Part shown: one piece after another, positions 7,224-13,644 of the stretch
Position numbering within the stretch: the first letter of the stretch is position 1
Layout: the number at the start of each line of letters is the position of its first letter
Assembly: GCA_951800675.1 (NCBI GenBank)
Contig: CATOKC010000076.1
Span: 1-16,539, forward strand
Length of the DNA: 16,539 nucleotides
Reading direction: 5' to 3'
DNA from: an uncultured Oscillibacter sp.
GTDB lineage: Bacteria > Bacillota_A > Clostridia > Oscillospirales > Oscillospiraceae
Translations under genes and position numbers: made by a program
The notes under the pieces: model-generated
What the model was told of the DNA's origin: nothing
The model's database searches: none
Seen by the model: only the letters and a program-made list of their open reading frames with translations

Positions 7224-7257
7224 CCTCCCGGCGGAGGTCTATCCCCCCGCCGGGAGG
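7224..7257 (+). repeat. GC-rich stem-loop between mazF and the secreted-protein gene
   Basis: CCTCCCGGCGG (7224-7234) is the exact reverse complement of CCGCCGGGAGG (7247-7257), an 11-base-pair stem with a 12-base loop. It starts 6 bases after the mazF stop. No T run follows and the next gene's ribosome binding site comes within 10 bases, so it is more likely a transcript-stabilising or processing hairpin, or a weak terminator, than a full stop. Confidence 0.6.
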
Positions 7258-7275
7258 CATACAGAGGAGGTACAT

Positions 7276-7761
7276 ATGAAAAAAGACAGATGGCTGCTGC
7301 GGGCGTTCGTCCTGTTGGCCCTCAGTGCCGGGCTGATGACCACTGCCCTGGCGGCGGAGGCCGGGTCCAGCGGCGACCCGCTGGTGACCCTGAGCTACTT
7401 AAACGACACCTTCTTCAATAATATCATGCGGCGGGTGGACCAGAAGATTGCCGAGCGGACAGGACAAGCCCTCCCCGGCGGGACCTCCTCCACCGCCGCC
7501 TCCTTTGTGGTGGTGACCTTGAACGAAGGGCAGACTCTCACCGGGGGCATCGGCTGCGAGGTGATGCTGCGGGTGGGCAGCGCCGTCTGCGTCTCCCCCT
7601 CGGACCCGGGCCTCATTGACGAGACCACCGCCGCCACCCTTGCAAACGGCGGAGCCCTGGTTCAAAACCACCTGTACATGATGACCATTGAGGGCCGCGG
7701 CGTCCGGGCCACCGCCGCCGCAACCAAGGTTCTGGCCCGGGGGAGCTATACCGTCGCGTGA
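7276..7761 (+). CDS. Small exported protein of unknown function
   Basis: The 161-residue product starts at an ATG with AGAGGAGG 5 bases upstream. It has a clear signal peptide: K-K-D-R, a hydrophobic core to about residue 21 and a likely signal-peptidase site after A-L-A at 24-26. There is no lipobox or sortase motif, so it should be released or loosely wall-bound. The mature part contains the short segments LVTLSYLNDTFF, VVVTLNEGQTLTGGIGCEV and LVQNHLYMMTIEGRGV, suggesting a compact beta-rich domain with repeated Gly turns. I do not recognise the family and see no catalytic motif. It follows mazF after a hairpin and is closed by its own terminator. Confidence 0.8.
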   Translation: MKKDRWLLRAFVLLALSAGLMTTALAAEAGSSGDPLVTLSYLNDTFFNNIMRRVDQKIAERTGQALPGGTSSTAASFVVVTLNEGQTLTGGIGCEVMLRVGSAVCVSPSDPGLIDETTAATLANGGALVQNHLYMMTIEGRGVRATAAATKVLARGSYTVA

Positions 7762-7775
7762 TCCGCATAACCGAT

Positions 7776-7809
7776 CCCGTCTGCGCATAAGCTGGCGCAG
7801 ACGGGTTTT
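7776..7809 (+). terminator. Rho-independent terminator after the exported-protein gene
   Basis: CCCGTCTGCGC (7776-7786) pairs perfectly with GCGCAGACGGG (7795-7805), 11 base pairs around an 8-base loop, followed directly by TTTTC and a second T run at 7812-7815. It lies 15 bases after the stop of the exported-protein gene. Confidence 0.85.
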
Positions 7810-7837
7810 CATTTTCACGGCGGGAGGGATGAGGAAT

Positions 7838-8356
7838 ATGGACAAATTCCCCTTGATGCTGGAGGGCCGCCCCGCCGGGGAGCTGACGGCGGAGCGGGAG
7901 GGGCTGTACACCTGGTTCTCCGCCCGCTGCCCCCTCCCGGAGGGGCTCTGGTGCGCCTGGGCCGTGGGGGACCGGGGGGAGCTGCGCCTGGGAGTGCTGG
8001 AGCCGGAGGGCGCCCAGGGGACCATCCGCCGCCGCTTCTCCGGCCGGCTCACCGTTCCTCTGGGCCGTCTCCTCCGGGGAGAGGTCCGCCCGGCTGGGGC
8101 GAAAGAGCCGGAGACCTGGGAGCCCGCCCCCGCTCCGGACCGGCTGTTCCGGGCTCCCTGGCTCCGGCAAAGGCTGAAGGGGGTCCAAGGGGCCCAAACC
8201 CGGCAGGCGGGAGAAACCCGCTATCTGGCTCTTCCTTATGACCGGGGAACTCCCTTCCCCCTGACCACCCTTTTCTGCTTCGCCCAGGTCCGGAAGATCG
8301 GAGACAGGTCCTATGTGGTCTACGCCTTCGACAGGCAGGACCGGCCCGTTTTCTGA
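7838..8356 (+). CDS. Protein of unknown function
   Basis: The 172-residue product is placed at the ATG at 7838, which has GGGAGGG 9 bases upstream; another ATG at 7829 overlaps that site, and the open frame further upstream runs through the previous gene and its terminator. The protein has no signal peptide or membrane segment and is rich in Gly, Arg and Pro. The N-terminal 85 residues alternate strands (LEGRPAGEL, LYTWFSARCPLP, LWCAWAVGDRGELRLGVLEP). A Pro-rich linker follows, and the end, from L-F-C-F-A-Q-V to Y-V-V-Y-A-F-D, again looks beta-rich. I recognise no family. It begins only about 30 bases after a strong terminator with no clear promoter between, so it probably depends on readthrough or a promoter inside the preceding gene. 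Confidence 0.7.
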   Translation: MDKFPLMLEGRPAGELTAEREGLYTWFSARCPLPEGLWCAWAVGDRGELRLGVLEPEGAQGTIRRRFSGRLTVPLGRLLRGEVRPAGAKEPETWEPAPAPDRLFRAPWLRQRLKGVQGAQTRQAGETRYLALPYDRGTPFPLTTLFCFAQVRKIGDRSYVVYAFDRQDRPVF

Positions 8357-8403
8357 GCTTCCAGAAACAGGGAAAATTTTTTTAAAAAGATTTGACAAAT
8401 TTC

Positions 8404-8432
8404 TATCAATTTTGTGATTCTCGTGATATAAT
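8404..8432 (+). promoter_or_regulatory. Extended -10 promoter of nrdR
   Basis: A perfect TATAAT (8427-8432) is preceded by TGA (8424-8426), an extended -10 element. The -35 region at the proper distance (TATCAA, 8404-8409) is weak, as is usual for extended -10 promoters. The whole stretch from 8378 to 8433 is AT-rich against a GC-rich background. The start would be near 8439. Confidence 0.65.
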
Positions 8433-8436
8433 ACAG

Positions 8437-8508
8437 CCCAACGTTCCCGGGACATCCCCGTAACGCCTTGGGAAGTACCAAAGGTGCCCGTATTGTACGG
8501 AATCGGGC
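8437..8508 (+). promoter_or_regulatory. Candidate folded leader of nrdR
   Basis: The leader of about 105 bases shows two helices. CCCAA plus GTT (8437-8441, 8443-8445) can pair with AAC plus TTGGG (8462-8464, 8468-8472). GCCCG plus ATT (8486-8490, 8492-8494) can pair with AAT plus CGGGC (8501-8503, 8504-8508). The pairs are seen in the sequence; a regulatory role is inference. Confidence 0.3.
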
Positions 8509-8543
8509 CGTCGGGAAACCGGCGGAGGATCAGGAGGTCCTTT

Positions 8544-9008
8544 ATGAAATGTCCCTACTGCGGCTTTAATGAGAGCAAGGTCATCGACTCCCGTCCGGCT
8601 GATGAAAACAACAGCATACGCCGCCGGAGAGAGTGCCTTTCCTGTACCCGGCGCTTCACCACCTATGAGACCGTGGAAAGTCTTCCGGTGGTGGTGGTGA
8701 AAAAGGATGGCAGCCGCCAGAGCTTCGACCGGGGAAAGGTCCTGGGCGGCATGATCCGCGCCTGTGAAAAGCGTCCTGTTCCCCTTGCGCGGCTGGAGAA
8801 GGTGGCCGCGGAGATTGAGCAGGAGCTCCAAAACTCCATGGAACGGGAAATCAGCACGGAGGTCATCGGCGAGCGGGTCATGGAAAACCTGCGGACCATC
8901 GACCAGGTGGCCTACGTCCGTTTTGCCTCCGTCTACCGGCAGTTTAAGGACATCGACAGCTTCATGGAGGAACTGACCAAGCTGCTGGCGGAACAGAATC
9001 AGCGGTAA
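8544..9008 (+). CDS. nrdR: Transcriptional repressor NrdR of ribonucleotide reductase genes
   Basis: NrdR senses ATP/dATP and represses ribonucleotide reductase operons by binding paired NrdR boxes. The product of 154 residues has the standard length. The zinc ribbon uses C3, C6, C31 and C34 (MKCPYCG and then R-R-R-R-E-C-L-S-C), followed by R-R-F-T-T-Y-E. The ATP-cone domain covers about 49-139: [16 protein letters not shown], then the helix with [19 protein letters not shown] chose the ATG at 8544, with AGGAGG 6 bases upstream; the in-frame codon at 8484 would put 20 unrelated residues before the zinc ribbon. The gene has its own promoter and terminator, so it is probably monocistronic. No ribonucleotide reductase gene is in the window. 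Confidence 0.97.
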   Translation: MKCPYCGFNESKVIDSRPADENNSIRRRRECLSCTRRFTTYETVESLPVVVVKKDGSRQSFDRGKVLGGMIRACEKRPVPLARLEKVAAEIEQELQNSMEREISTEVIGERVMENLRTIDQVAYVRFASVYRQFKDIDSFMEELTKLLAEQNQR

Positions 9009-9013
9009 ACACC

Positions 9014-9060
9014 CCAACGGTCCGCCGGAAAATTTCGGCGGACCGTTGGATTTTTTCTTT
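9014..9060 (+). terminator. Strong rho-independent terminator after nrdR
   Basis: The arm 9014-9027 is perfectly complementary to 9036-9049, 14 base pairs, with further A-T and G-T pairs towards the tip. It is followed by a T tract of nine Ts in eleven bases (9050-9060). The stem begins 6 bases after the stop codon. Confidence 0.95.
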
Positions 9061-9086
9061 GCAAAAGCGGGAAACTTTGCTATACT
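9059..9086 (+). promoter_or_regulatory. Promoter of ymdB operon
   Basis: TTGCAA (9059-9064), a 16-base spacer and TATACT (9081-9086) preceded by TGC form a plausible extended -10 promoter. It begins in the T tract of the nrdR terminator, so the next operon is started immediately. The start would be near 9093, only about 18 bases before the ymdB ATG. Confidence 0.6.
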
Positions 9087-9110
9087 ATGTCCTTAGATTG
9101 GAGGGCGTTT

Positions 9111-9884
9111 ATGCTGTATCACATTCTTGCCGTGGGCGACGTGGTGGGAGAGCCCGGGCTTCGCCACCTGGAAAAGGTCCTGCGGCCCCTGCAAAAGCTC
9201 AAGGATATCTCCTTTACTGTGGTCAATGGGGAAAACGCCTCCGGCGTGGGTCTCACCCGGGAACAGGCGGAGCGTATCCGGGACGCCGGGGCCGACGCGG
9301 TGACCCTGGGGAACCACGCCTTTGGCAAGGTCCAGATTGGGAATCTGCTGGAGGACGCGGCCTGGCTCCTCCGCCCCGCCAACTACTCCGGCCGGGCTCC
9401 GGGCCACGGCTGTGAAATCTTCGACCTGGGAGGCGTCCGCATCCGGGTAATGAACCTCATCGGGCGCTGCGACCTGGCCTGGGGAGCGGACAACCCCTTC
9501 CCCCTGGCGGACCGGCTGCTGGAGCGGGGGGAGGCGGACTTCACCCTGGTGGACTTCCATGCCGAGGCCACCAGCGAAAAGCTGGCCTTAGGCTACTATC
9601 TGGACGGGCGGGTCTCCGCCCTCTGGGGCACCCACACCCACGTTCCCACCGCCGACGAGCGGATCTACCCCAAGGGAATGGGCTATATCACAGATCTTGG
9701 AATGACCGGGCCTGTGGAATCCGTCCTGGGCATCGAGCCCTGGCAGTCGGTGGAAAACTTTTTAGGCGGCCTGCCGGGACGGTACAAGCATCCGGAAGGG
9801 CCCTGCAAAATGGAGGGGGCCGTCTTTACCCTGGACCGCGCCACGGGGCTGTGCGTAGCGGTGGAGCGCGTCGACATCCGGTGA
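9111..9884 (+). CDS. ymdB: YmdB-family metallophosphoesterase (2',3'-cyclic nucleotide phosphodiesterase type)
   Basis: YmdB-type enzymes hydrolyse 2',3'-cyclic nucleotides at a two-metal centre and in Bacillus influence biofilm and motility decisions. The 257-residue product has the family ligands at the usual positions: D10 (GDVVGEPG), E41 and N42 (VVNGENASG), N68 and H69 (TLGNH), H150 (D-F-H-A-E-A-T-S-E-K), then H175 and H177 (GTHTHVPTAD), followed by D-L-G-M-T-G-P. The ATG at 9111 has GGAGG (9100-9104) 6 bases upstream; the earlier in-frame start at 9087 would lie in the promoter. In many Firmicutes ymdB follows rny, but here it follows nrdR and has its own promoter. The residues just after GNH are A-F-G-K rather than the more common T-W-D, which should not affect metal binding. 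It overlaps the next small ORF by four bases. Confidence 0.95.
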   Translation: MLYHILAVGDVVGEPGLRHLEKVLRPLQKLKDISFTVVNGENASGVGLTREQAERIRDAGADAVTLGNHAFGKVQIGNLLEDAAWLLRPANYSGRAPGHGCEIFDLGGVRIRVMNLIGRCDLAWGADNPFPLADRLLERGEADFTLVDFHAEATSEKLALGYYLDGRVSALWGTHTHVPTADERIYPKGMGYITDLGMTGPVESVLGIEPWQSVENFLGGLPGRYKHPEGPCKMEGAVFTLDRATGLCVAVERVDIR

Positions 9885-10129
9885 AGGGGCTGCCGCGGGC
9901 CGCCGGGACGGCCCTGCGGCTTCCCCGGCGCCGGGTCCGGCAAATCGGAATCTGGAGCCTCCGCGCCGCCGCTTTTTTCAGTTTTTGGGAGGGACTGACC
10001 GTCTTTGCCCGGGCCATGGACGGCCATGGCGGTTACGTGGGGGCGGAGCCTTTGTTCAGCCTTCTGGTTCTGGGCGTCTCCGCCGTATTCCGCGCCCCCC
10101 AGAAGAGAGAAACCGACAGAGAGGAATGA
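9881..10129 (+). CDS. Small, probably membrane-associated protein of unknown function
   Basis: The frame from the GTG at 9881 overlaps the ymdB stop as GTGA and gives an 82-residue product ending at 10129, just 4 bases before the next start. Such tight packing fits a real, translationally coupled gene. The N-terminal 25 residues are strongly basic. Two hydrophobic stretches follow, at about residues 26-45 (W-S-L-R-A-A-A-F-F-S-F-W) and 57-70 (L-F-S-L-L-V-L-G-V-S-A-V-F), then a charged tail, as in a small two-helix membrane protein. There is no good ribosome binding site, only GTGGAG about 14 bases upstream, and I recognise no homologue. It could be a fortuitous frame; without it the gap would be 249 bases. 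Confidence 0.5.
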   Translation: MKGLPRAAGTALRLPRRRVRQIGIWSLRAAAFFSFWEGLTVFARAMDGHGGYVGAEPLFSLLVLGVSAVFRAPQKRETDREE

Positions 10130-10133
10130 GCGT

Positions 10134-10616
10134 ATGTCTATTGAAAAAGTGAGAGCGTATTTTCAGCCGTTGGGCATTGCGGACCGCATCCGGGAGTTCG
10201 CGGTCTCCTCCGCCACCGTGGAGCTGGCGGCGGTGGCCGTCGGCGTGGAGGGCGCCCGGATTGCCAAGAGCCTCAGCTTTAAAGTGGAGGACAAGCCGGT
10301 CATCATCGTGGTGGCCGGGGACGCGAAAATCGACAACAGCAAATACAAGGCCCAGTTCCACACCAAGGCCAAAATGCTCACCCATGAGGAGGCCCACAGC
10401 CTGATCGGCCATGACGTGGGGGGCGTGTGCTCCTTCGCCCTGCCGGAGGAGGTGAAGGTTTACCTGGACGTATCCCTGAAACGGTTTGAGACCGTCTTTC
10501 CAGCCGCGGGCAGCGACAACAGCGCCATTGAGCTGACCTGCGACGAGCTGGAGCGGTATTCCTCCAACTTTGTGGAGTGGGTGGATGTGTGCAAGGCCTG
10601 GCAGACGGAAGCATGA
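10134..10616 (+). CDS. YbaK/ProX-family aminoacyl-tRNA deacylase
   Basis: The family removes wrongly attached amino acids, for example alanine or cysteine from tRNA-Pro, acting as a free-standing editing domain. The 160-residue product shows the signature: an N-terminal helix, then T-V-E-L-A-A-V-A-V-G-V-E-G-A-R-I-A-K-S-L with the conserved lysine at 45, K-P-V-I-I-V-V-A-G-D in the core strand, and the loop GHDVGGVCSFAL at 92-103. The ATG has GAGAGG about 9 bases upstream. It lies in a compact run after ymdB and the small ORF and 19 bases before the nuclease gene. The specific substrate (Cys-, Ala- or another aminoacyl-tRNA) cannot be read from the sequence. Confidence 0.92.
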   Translation: MSIEKVRAYFQPLGIADRIREFAVSSATVELAAVAVGVEGARIAKSLSFKVEDKPVIIVVAGDAKIDNSKYKAQFHTKAKMLTHEEAHSLIGHDVGGVCSFALPEEVKVYLDVSLKRFETVFPAAGSDNSAIELTCDELERYSSNFVEWVDVCKAWQTEA

Positions 10617-10635
10617 GGCATTGGGAGGCGGGATG

Positions 10636-11736
10636 ATGCTGAAATTTATCCACGCGGCGGACTTCCATCTGGACAGCGCCTTTGCCGCCCTGCCCCCCGG
10701 GCGGGCGGCGGAACGGCGGCGGGAGAGCAGGGAGCTCCCCTTCCGGCTGGCGGACTATGTGAATGCGCACGGCGCGCGGCTGGTGCTGCTGGCCGGGGAC
10801 CTCTTTGACAGCGCCGCCCCCTACCGGGAGACCGGGGAGTCTCTGGCGGAGGCCCTGGGGCGGATGAAAGCCCAGGTTTTCGCCGCGCCTGGAAACCACG
10901 ACTGGTACGGCCCCGGCAGTCCCTGGGTCACGGTAGACTGGCCGGAGAACGTGCACATTTTCCGGGAAAGCGCCATGACCTCCGTGGACCTGCCGGAGCT
11001 GGGCGTCACCGTTCATGGGGCGGCCTTCACCGCCCCGGAGCAGGGGACCAGCCTTCTGGCGGGCTTCTCCGCACCGGAGGACGGGCGGGTCCACCTGGGC
11101 CTTCTCCACGGTGAGACGGACCCGGCGGGGGGCCGCTACAATCCCCTGGGGCGGGAGGAGATCGCCGCCAGCGGCCTGAGCTATCTGGCCCTGGGGCATA
11201 TCCACAAGCGGGGGGAGCCCAGGGTCTGCGGAAAAACTCTTTGCGCCTGGCCCGGCTGTCTGGAGGGCCGGGGCTTTGACGAGCTGGGGGAGAAGGGCTT
11301 TTACGAGGGTGTGATCGACGGCGGGGGAAGCCTCTCCTTGACCTTCGTGCCCTTCGCCGGGCGGCGCTATGAAATTCTGGAGGTGGACGTGACGGGAAAG
11401 GTCTCGCCTCGGGCCGCCGTGGAGGCCGCTCTTCCGGGAGACACGGCCGGAGACCTCTACCGCGTTCTCCTCACCGGCGAGGCCGGGGAGGGCGGCGGAG
11501 ACGCCAAGGCCCTGGAGACGGCCCTGGCCGGGCGGTTTTACGCCCTGGAGGTCCGGGACCACACCCGGGTGGCGGCGGATATCTGGGCCCGGGCCGGGGA
11601 GGACTCTCTCCGGGGCCTGTTCCTCCGGGAGCTCCGGGCCAAATGGGACGCCGCCGGAGACGAGGGAGAGCGGGAGGCCATTGTCCAGGCGGTGCGCTTT
11701 GGTCTCGCGGCCCTGGACCACCGGGATTTGGGCTGA
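10636..11736 (+). CDS. YhaO/SbcD-type DNA repair metallophosphoesterase
   Basis: The 366-residue product has the calcineurin-like nuclease motifs of SbcD/Mre11 and is closest in style to Bacillus YhaO: F-I-H-A-A-D-F-H-L-D-S-A-F (D9, H11), L-A-G-D-L-F-D (D55), A-P-G-N-H-D-W (N87, H88), L-L-H-G-E (H158) and L-A-L-G-H-I-H-K-R (H188, H190). All metal ligands are present. The C-terminal half would be the capping domain. SbcD-like proteins work with an SMC-like ATPase (SbcC or YhaN), normally encoded directly downstream; here the next gene is rplS, so the partner must be elsewhere or absent. I chose the ATG at 10636, with GGGAGG 7 bases upstream; the adjacent ATG at 10633 is nearly equivalent. Confidence 0.92.
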   Translation: MLKFIHAADFHLDSAFAALPPGRAAERRRESRELPFRLADYVNAHGARLVLLAGDLFDSAAPYRETGESLAEALGRMKAQVFAAPGNHDWYGPGSPWVTVDWPENVHIFRESAMTSVDLPELGVTVHGAAFTAPEQGTSLLAGFSAPEDGRVHLGLLHGETDPAGGRYNPLGREEIAASGLSYLALGHIHKRGEPRVCGKTLCAWPGCLEGRGFDELGEKGFYEGVIDGGGSLSLTFVPFAGRRYEILEVDVTGKVSPRAAVEAALPGDTAGDLYRVLLTGEAGEGGGDAKALETALAGRFYALEVRDHTRVAADIWARAGEDSLRGLFLRELRAKWDAAGDEGEREAIVQAVRFGLAALDHRDLG

Positions 11737-11902
11737 GCGTCTTTACTCTTTAGATTTGGATAACGAGAAAAACCCAGCCCTCGCCGCGCCCTGGCCGTCC
11801 GGCGCTGATCCGGGCCGAAGCGGCGGGGCTCCTGCCCTGGCGTCTATTTGGATACCGCTCCGGCAGCCTGGCAGATTTTTGTCAAATACTTGGAAAAAGA
11901 AC

Positions 11903-11931
11903 TTGCAATTTGAATGGGACTATGATATCCT
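11903..11931 (+). promoter_or_regulatory. Promoter of rplS
   Basis: In the 277 bases between the nuclease gene and rplS, TTGCAA (11903-11908), a 17-base spacer and TATCCT (11926-11931) preceded by TGA form an extended -10 promoter. A leader of about 75 bases follows, with AGGAGG 9 bases before the rplS start. I see no clear gene or repeat in 11737-11900. Confidence 0.6.
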
Positions 11932-12013
11932 ATTCAGGCTTACAAAAGGGCGGTCCTCTGCCGTGCGGGGAAAACGCGGGTAAGAACGCCTATAAAACAG
12001 GAGGAAGTATCCC

Positions 12014-12355
12014 ATGGATCTCATCAAGGAACTGAACAAAGAAGCGCTTGGCAAGGAAACGCCCAAGGTGCAGATCGGCGACACCGTTCGCGTCCACGTG
12101 AAGGTCAAGGAAGGCTCCCGGGAGCGCATCCAGGTTTTCGAGGGCACTGTCATCGCCAAGAAGCACGGCGGCATTGAGGAAACCATCACTGTCCGCCGCA
12201 TCTCCTACGGTGTAGGCGTGGAGAAGGTGTTCCCCGTGCACTCCCCCTCCATCGACACCATTCAGGTTATCCGCAACGGCAAGGTCCGCCGGGCCAAGCT
12301 GTACTATCTGCGGGGCCGCGTGGGCAAGGCTGCCAAGATCAAGGAGAAGCTGTAA
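12014..12355 (+). CDS. rplS: 50S ribosomal protein L19
   Basis: The 113-residue product has the standard length and the whole family pattern: [10 protein letters not shown] at the start, then [44 protein letters not shown] and the basic end [15 protein letters not shown]19 lies at the interface between the 30S and 50S subunits. The ATG has AGGAGG 9 bases upstream. In many bacteria rplS follows rpsP-rimM-trmD; here it stands alone between its own promoter and terminator. Confidence 0.99.
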   Translation: MDLIKELNKEALGKETPKVQIGDTVRVHVKVKEGSRERIQVFEGTVIAKKHGGIEETITVRRISYGVGVEKVFPVHSPSIDTIQVIRNGKVRRAKLYYLRGRVGKAAKIKEKL

Positions 12356-12369
12356 GCTTCAGGAATCCG

Positions 12370-12396
12370 AAAGAGAGGCCGGGCCTCTCTTTTTTC
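12370..12396 (+). terminator. Rho-independent terminator of rplS
   Basis: AAAGAGAGG (12370-12378) pairs with CCTCTCTTT (12384-12392) around CCGGG, and the stem runs into a T tract continuing to 12395. It starts 15 bases after the rplS stop. Confidence 0.9.
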
Positions 12397-12399
12397 CTC

Positions 12400-12428
12400 T
12401 TGCTTTTCTTGCGGAATTGTGCTATAAA
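12400..12428 (+). promoter_or_regulatory. Promoter of the T-box-pheST operon
   Basis: TTGCTT (12400-12405), a 17-base spacer and TATAAA (12423-12428) preceded by TGC make an extended -10 promoter placed directly behind the rplS terminator. The start near 12434 is some 25 bases ahead of the first T-box helix. Confidence 0.75.
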
Positions 12429-12451
12429 AGAAAAAGATTATACTTGATCCG

Positions 12452-12680
12452 CAATGAACGGGAAAATAACGATCACGCCTCGCCAAGAGAGGATGGGCCG
12501 CCGGCTGCAAGCCCGTCTGCGACGCGCCGTTTGGTTCGCCCGGGAGCCGCCGTGGAGACACGGCCGGTCCGCCCTCCGTTACCGGGGCCTCGAGAGCGCG
12601 CCTCAGGGCGCGAATTTGGGTGGTACCGCGGAAGGAGTTGCCTTTCGTCCCAGGCTTGGGGCGGAGGGTTTTTCTTTTTT
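12452..12680 (+). promoter_or_regulatory. T-box riboswitch, probably tRNA-Phe responsive
   Basis: The T-box core GGGTGGTACCGCGG (12618-12631) is diagnostic. Its bulge TGGT (12621-12624) would pair with an uncharged tRNA ending ACCA, which fits tRNA-Phe (discriminator A). Stem I begins with CGGG (12459-12462) pairing with CCCG (12539-12542), and carries the AGAGAGG motif (12486-12492) and the G-G-C-T-G-C-A-A-G distal loop typical of the class. The best specifier candidate is TTC (12535-12537), a Phe codon, on the 3' side of the lower internal loop; TTT at 12530-12532 is the alternative. The antiterminator alternative is CGGAAGG pairing with CCTTTCG and GGG with CCC. Binding of uncharged tRNA should favour it and allow transcription of the genes below, which include both Phe-tRNA synthetase subunits. 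Confidence 0.92.
12641..12680 (+). terminator. T-box regulated terminator
   Basis: The arm 12641-12651 pairs with 12658-12668 over 11 positions (three G-T wobbles) around a 6-base loop, and is followed by TTTTTCTTTTTT (12669-12680). Its 5' arm is also the 3' arm of the antiterminator, so the two folds exclude each other. Confidence 0.9.
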
Positions 12681-12715
12681 CCTCTCCGACTTTTTAGAGA
12701 AAGGACCTGACTGCC

Positions 12716-13612
12716 ATGCACTCCCTTCCCCTGGCGCTGGCGCTGTCCCTGTCGCTGTCCATCGCCGCCCCCTTCTCCCCGGCTGTCCCGGCAGCCGCCG
12801 CCCCGGAGCCCCAGGCGGTTCAGGCCCGGGCGGCCCCGGAAGTTCCCACAGTTTCCCCCTCCTCGCCAGAGGGCGCGCCGGTAACCTACGAGCTTCGTCT
12901 GCCGGTGCTGATGTACCACCACGTGGTCCACGACTGGCAGGCGTGCAACGAGATGACCGTCACTGTGGGGCGGCTGGAGCAGGATCTCCAGTGGCTGGCG
13001 GAAATGGGCTATCACACCGTCCTTCCCCGGGAGCTGGCGGCGGGGGAGCCCCTGCCGGAAAAGCCCATCCTTCTCACCTTCGACGACGGCTATCGAAGCA
13101 ACTACGACCTGGCCTACCCCCTCCTCCAGCGGTACCGGGCCAAGGCCGTCATCGCCGTCATGGCCTATATGCAGGACAACCCCGGGGGGAATTTCCTCAC
13201 CTGGGATATGTGCCGGGAGATGACCGCCTCGGGGCTGGTGGAAATCGGCTCCCACGGCTACGCCATCCACAACCTGGACGGGCGGATGGGAAACTTTGTC
13301 CCCGGACAGGCCAACGGCGTCCAGCGGCGCGAGGGCGAGTCCGACAGCGATTTCTACTGCCGGGTGCTGGAGGACCTGCGATACAGCTTTGACCGCATCG
13401 CCCAGGAGACCGGGGTCCCACCCAGCTACTTCGCCTATCCCTTCGGCAAGACGGACCCGGACGCCGACGCGTATTTGGCGGCGCTCTTCCCCGTGACGGC
13501 GGTAACCGGGCCCGGGAAGCACGCCGCGAACCTCTCCAAGGGGCTGCACCAGCTGCCCCGCTTCACCGTTACCATGGAGCGCCCGCCCTGGGCGCTGCTG
13601 CGCAATTCCTGA
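12716..13612 (+). CDS. Exported polysaccharide deacetylase (NodB homology, carbohydrate esterase family 4)
   Basis: The family removes acetyl groups from N-acetylglucosamine polymers such as peptidoglycan, outside the membrane. The 298-residue product has a signal peptide (hydrophobic core about 4-20, cleavage likely near A-A-A at 26-29), then a Pro/Ala-rich linker to about 55. The catalytic domain has P-V-L-M-Y-H-H-V at 63-70, T-F-D-D-G-Y at 121-126 (catalytic D123, metal D124), S-H-x-x-x-x-H at 179-185 (metal H180, H185) and Y-F-A-Y-P-F-G at 238-244. The key residues are intact. The ATG has AAGGA 10 bases upstream. It is the first gene after the T-box, with pheS only 32 bases downstream and no terminator between, so it should be transcribed under tRNA control. 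That is an unusual place for a cell-wall enzyme. Confidence 0.93.
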   Translation: MHSLPLALALSLSLSIAAPFSPAVPAAAAPEPQAVQARAAPEVPTVSPSSPEGAPVTYELRLPVLMYHHVVHDWQACNEMTVTVGRLEQDLQWLAEMGYHTVLPRELAAGEPLPEKPILLTFDDGYRSNYDLAYPLLQRYRAKAVIAVMAYMQDNPGGNFLTWDMCREMTASGLVEIGSHGYAIHNLDGRMGNFVPGQANGVQRREGESDSDFYCRVLEDLRYSFDRIAQETGVPPSYFAYPFGKTDPDADAYLAALFPVTAVTGPGKHAANLSKGLHQLPRFTVTMERPPWALLRNS

Positions 13613-13644
13613 GCCAACACATCCAAGAAAAGGAGTACCACGAT

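Noticed and set aside
8392..8432. TTGACA at 8392-8397 as the -35 box of nrdR
   Set aside because: It is 29 bases from TATAAT; the extended -10 element explains the promoter without it.
10378..11721. 447-codon minus-strand frame opposite the nuclease gene
   Set aside because: No recognisable motif and full overlap with a gene that has all its catalytic residues; GC-rich third-position effect.
11932..12013. Possible L19-type autoregulatory leader before rplS
   Set aside because: Some G-C-rich pairings are possible, but I could not build a convincing conserved structure by hand, so it is not listed.
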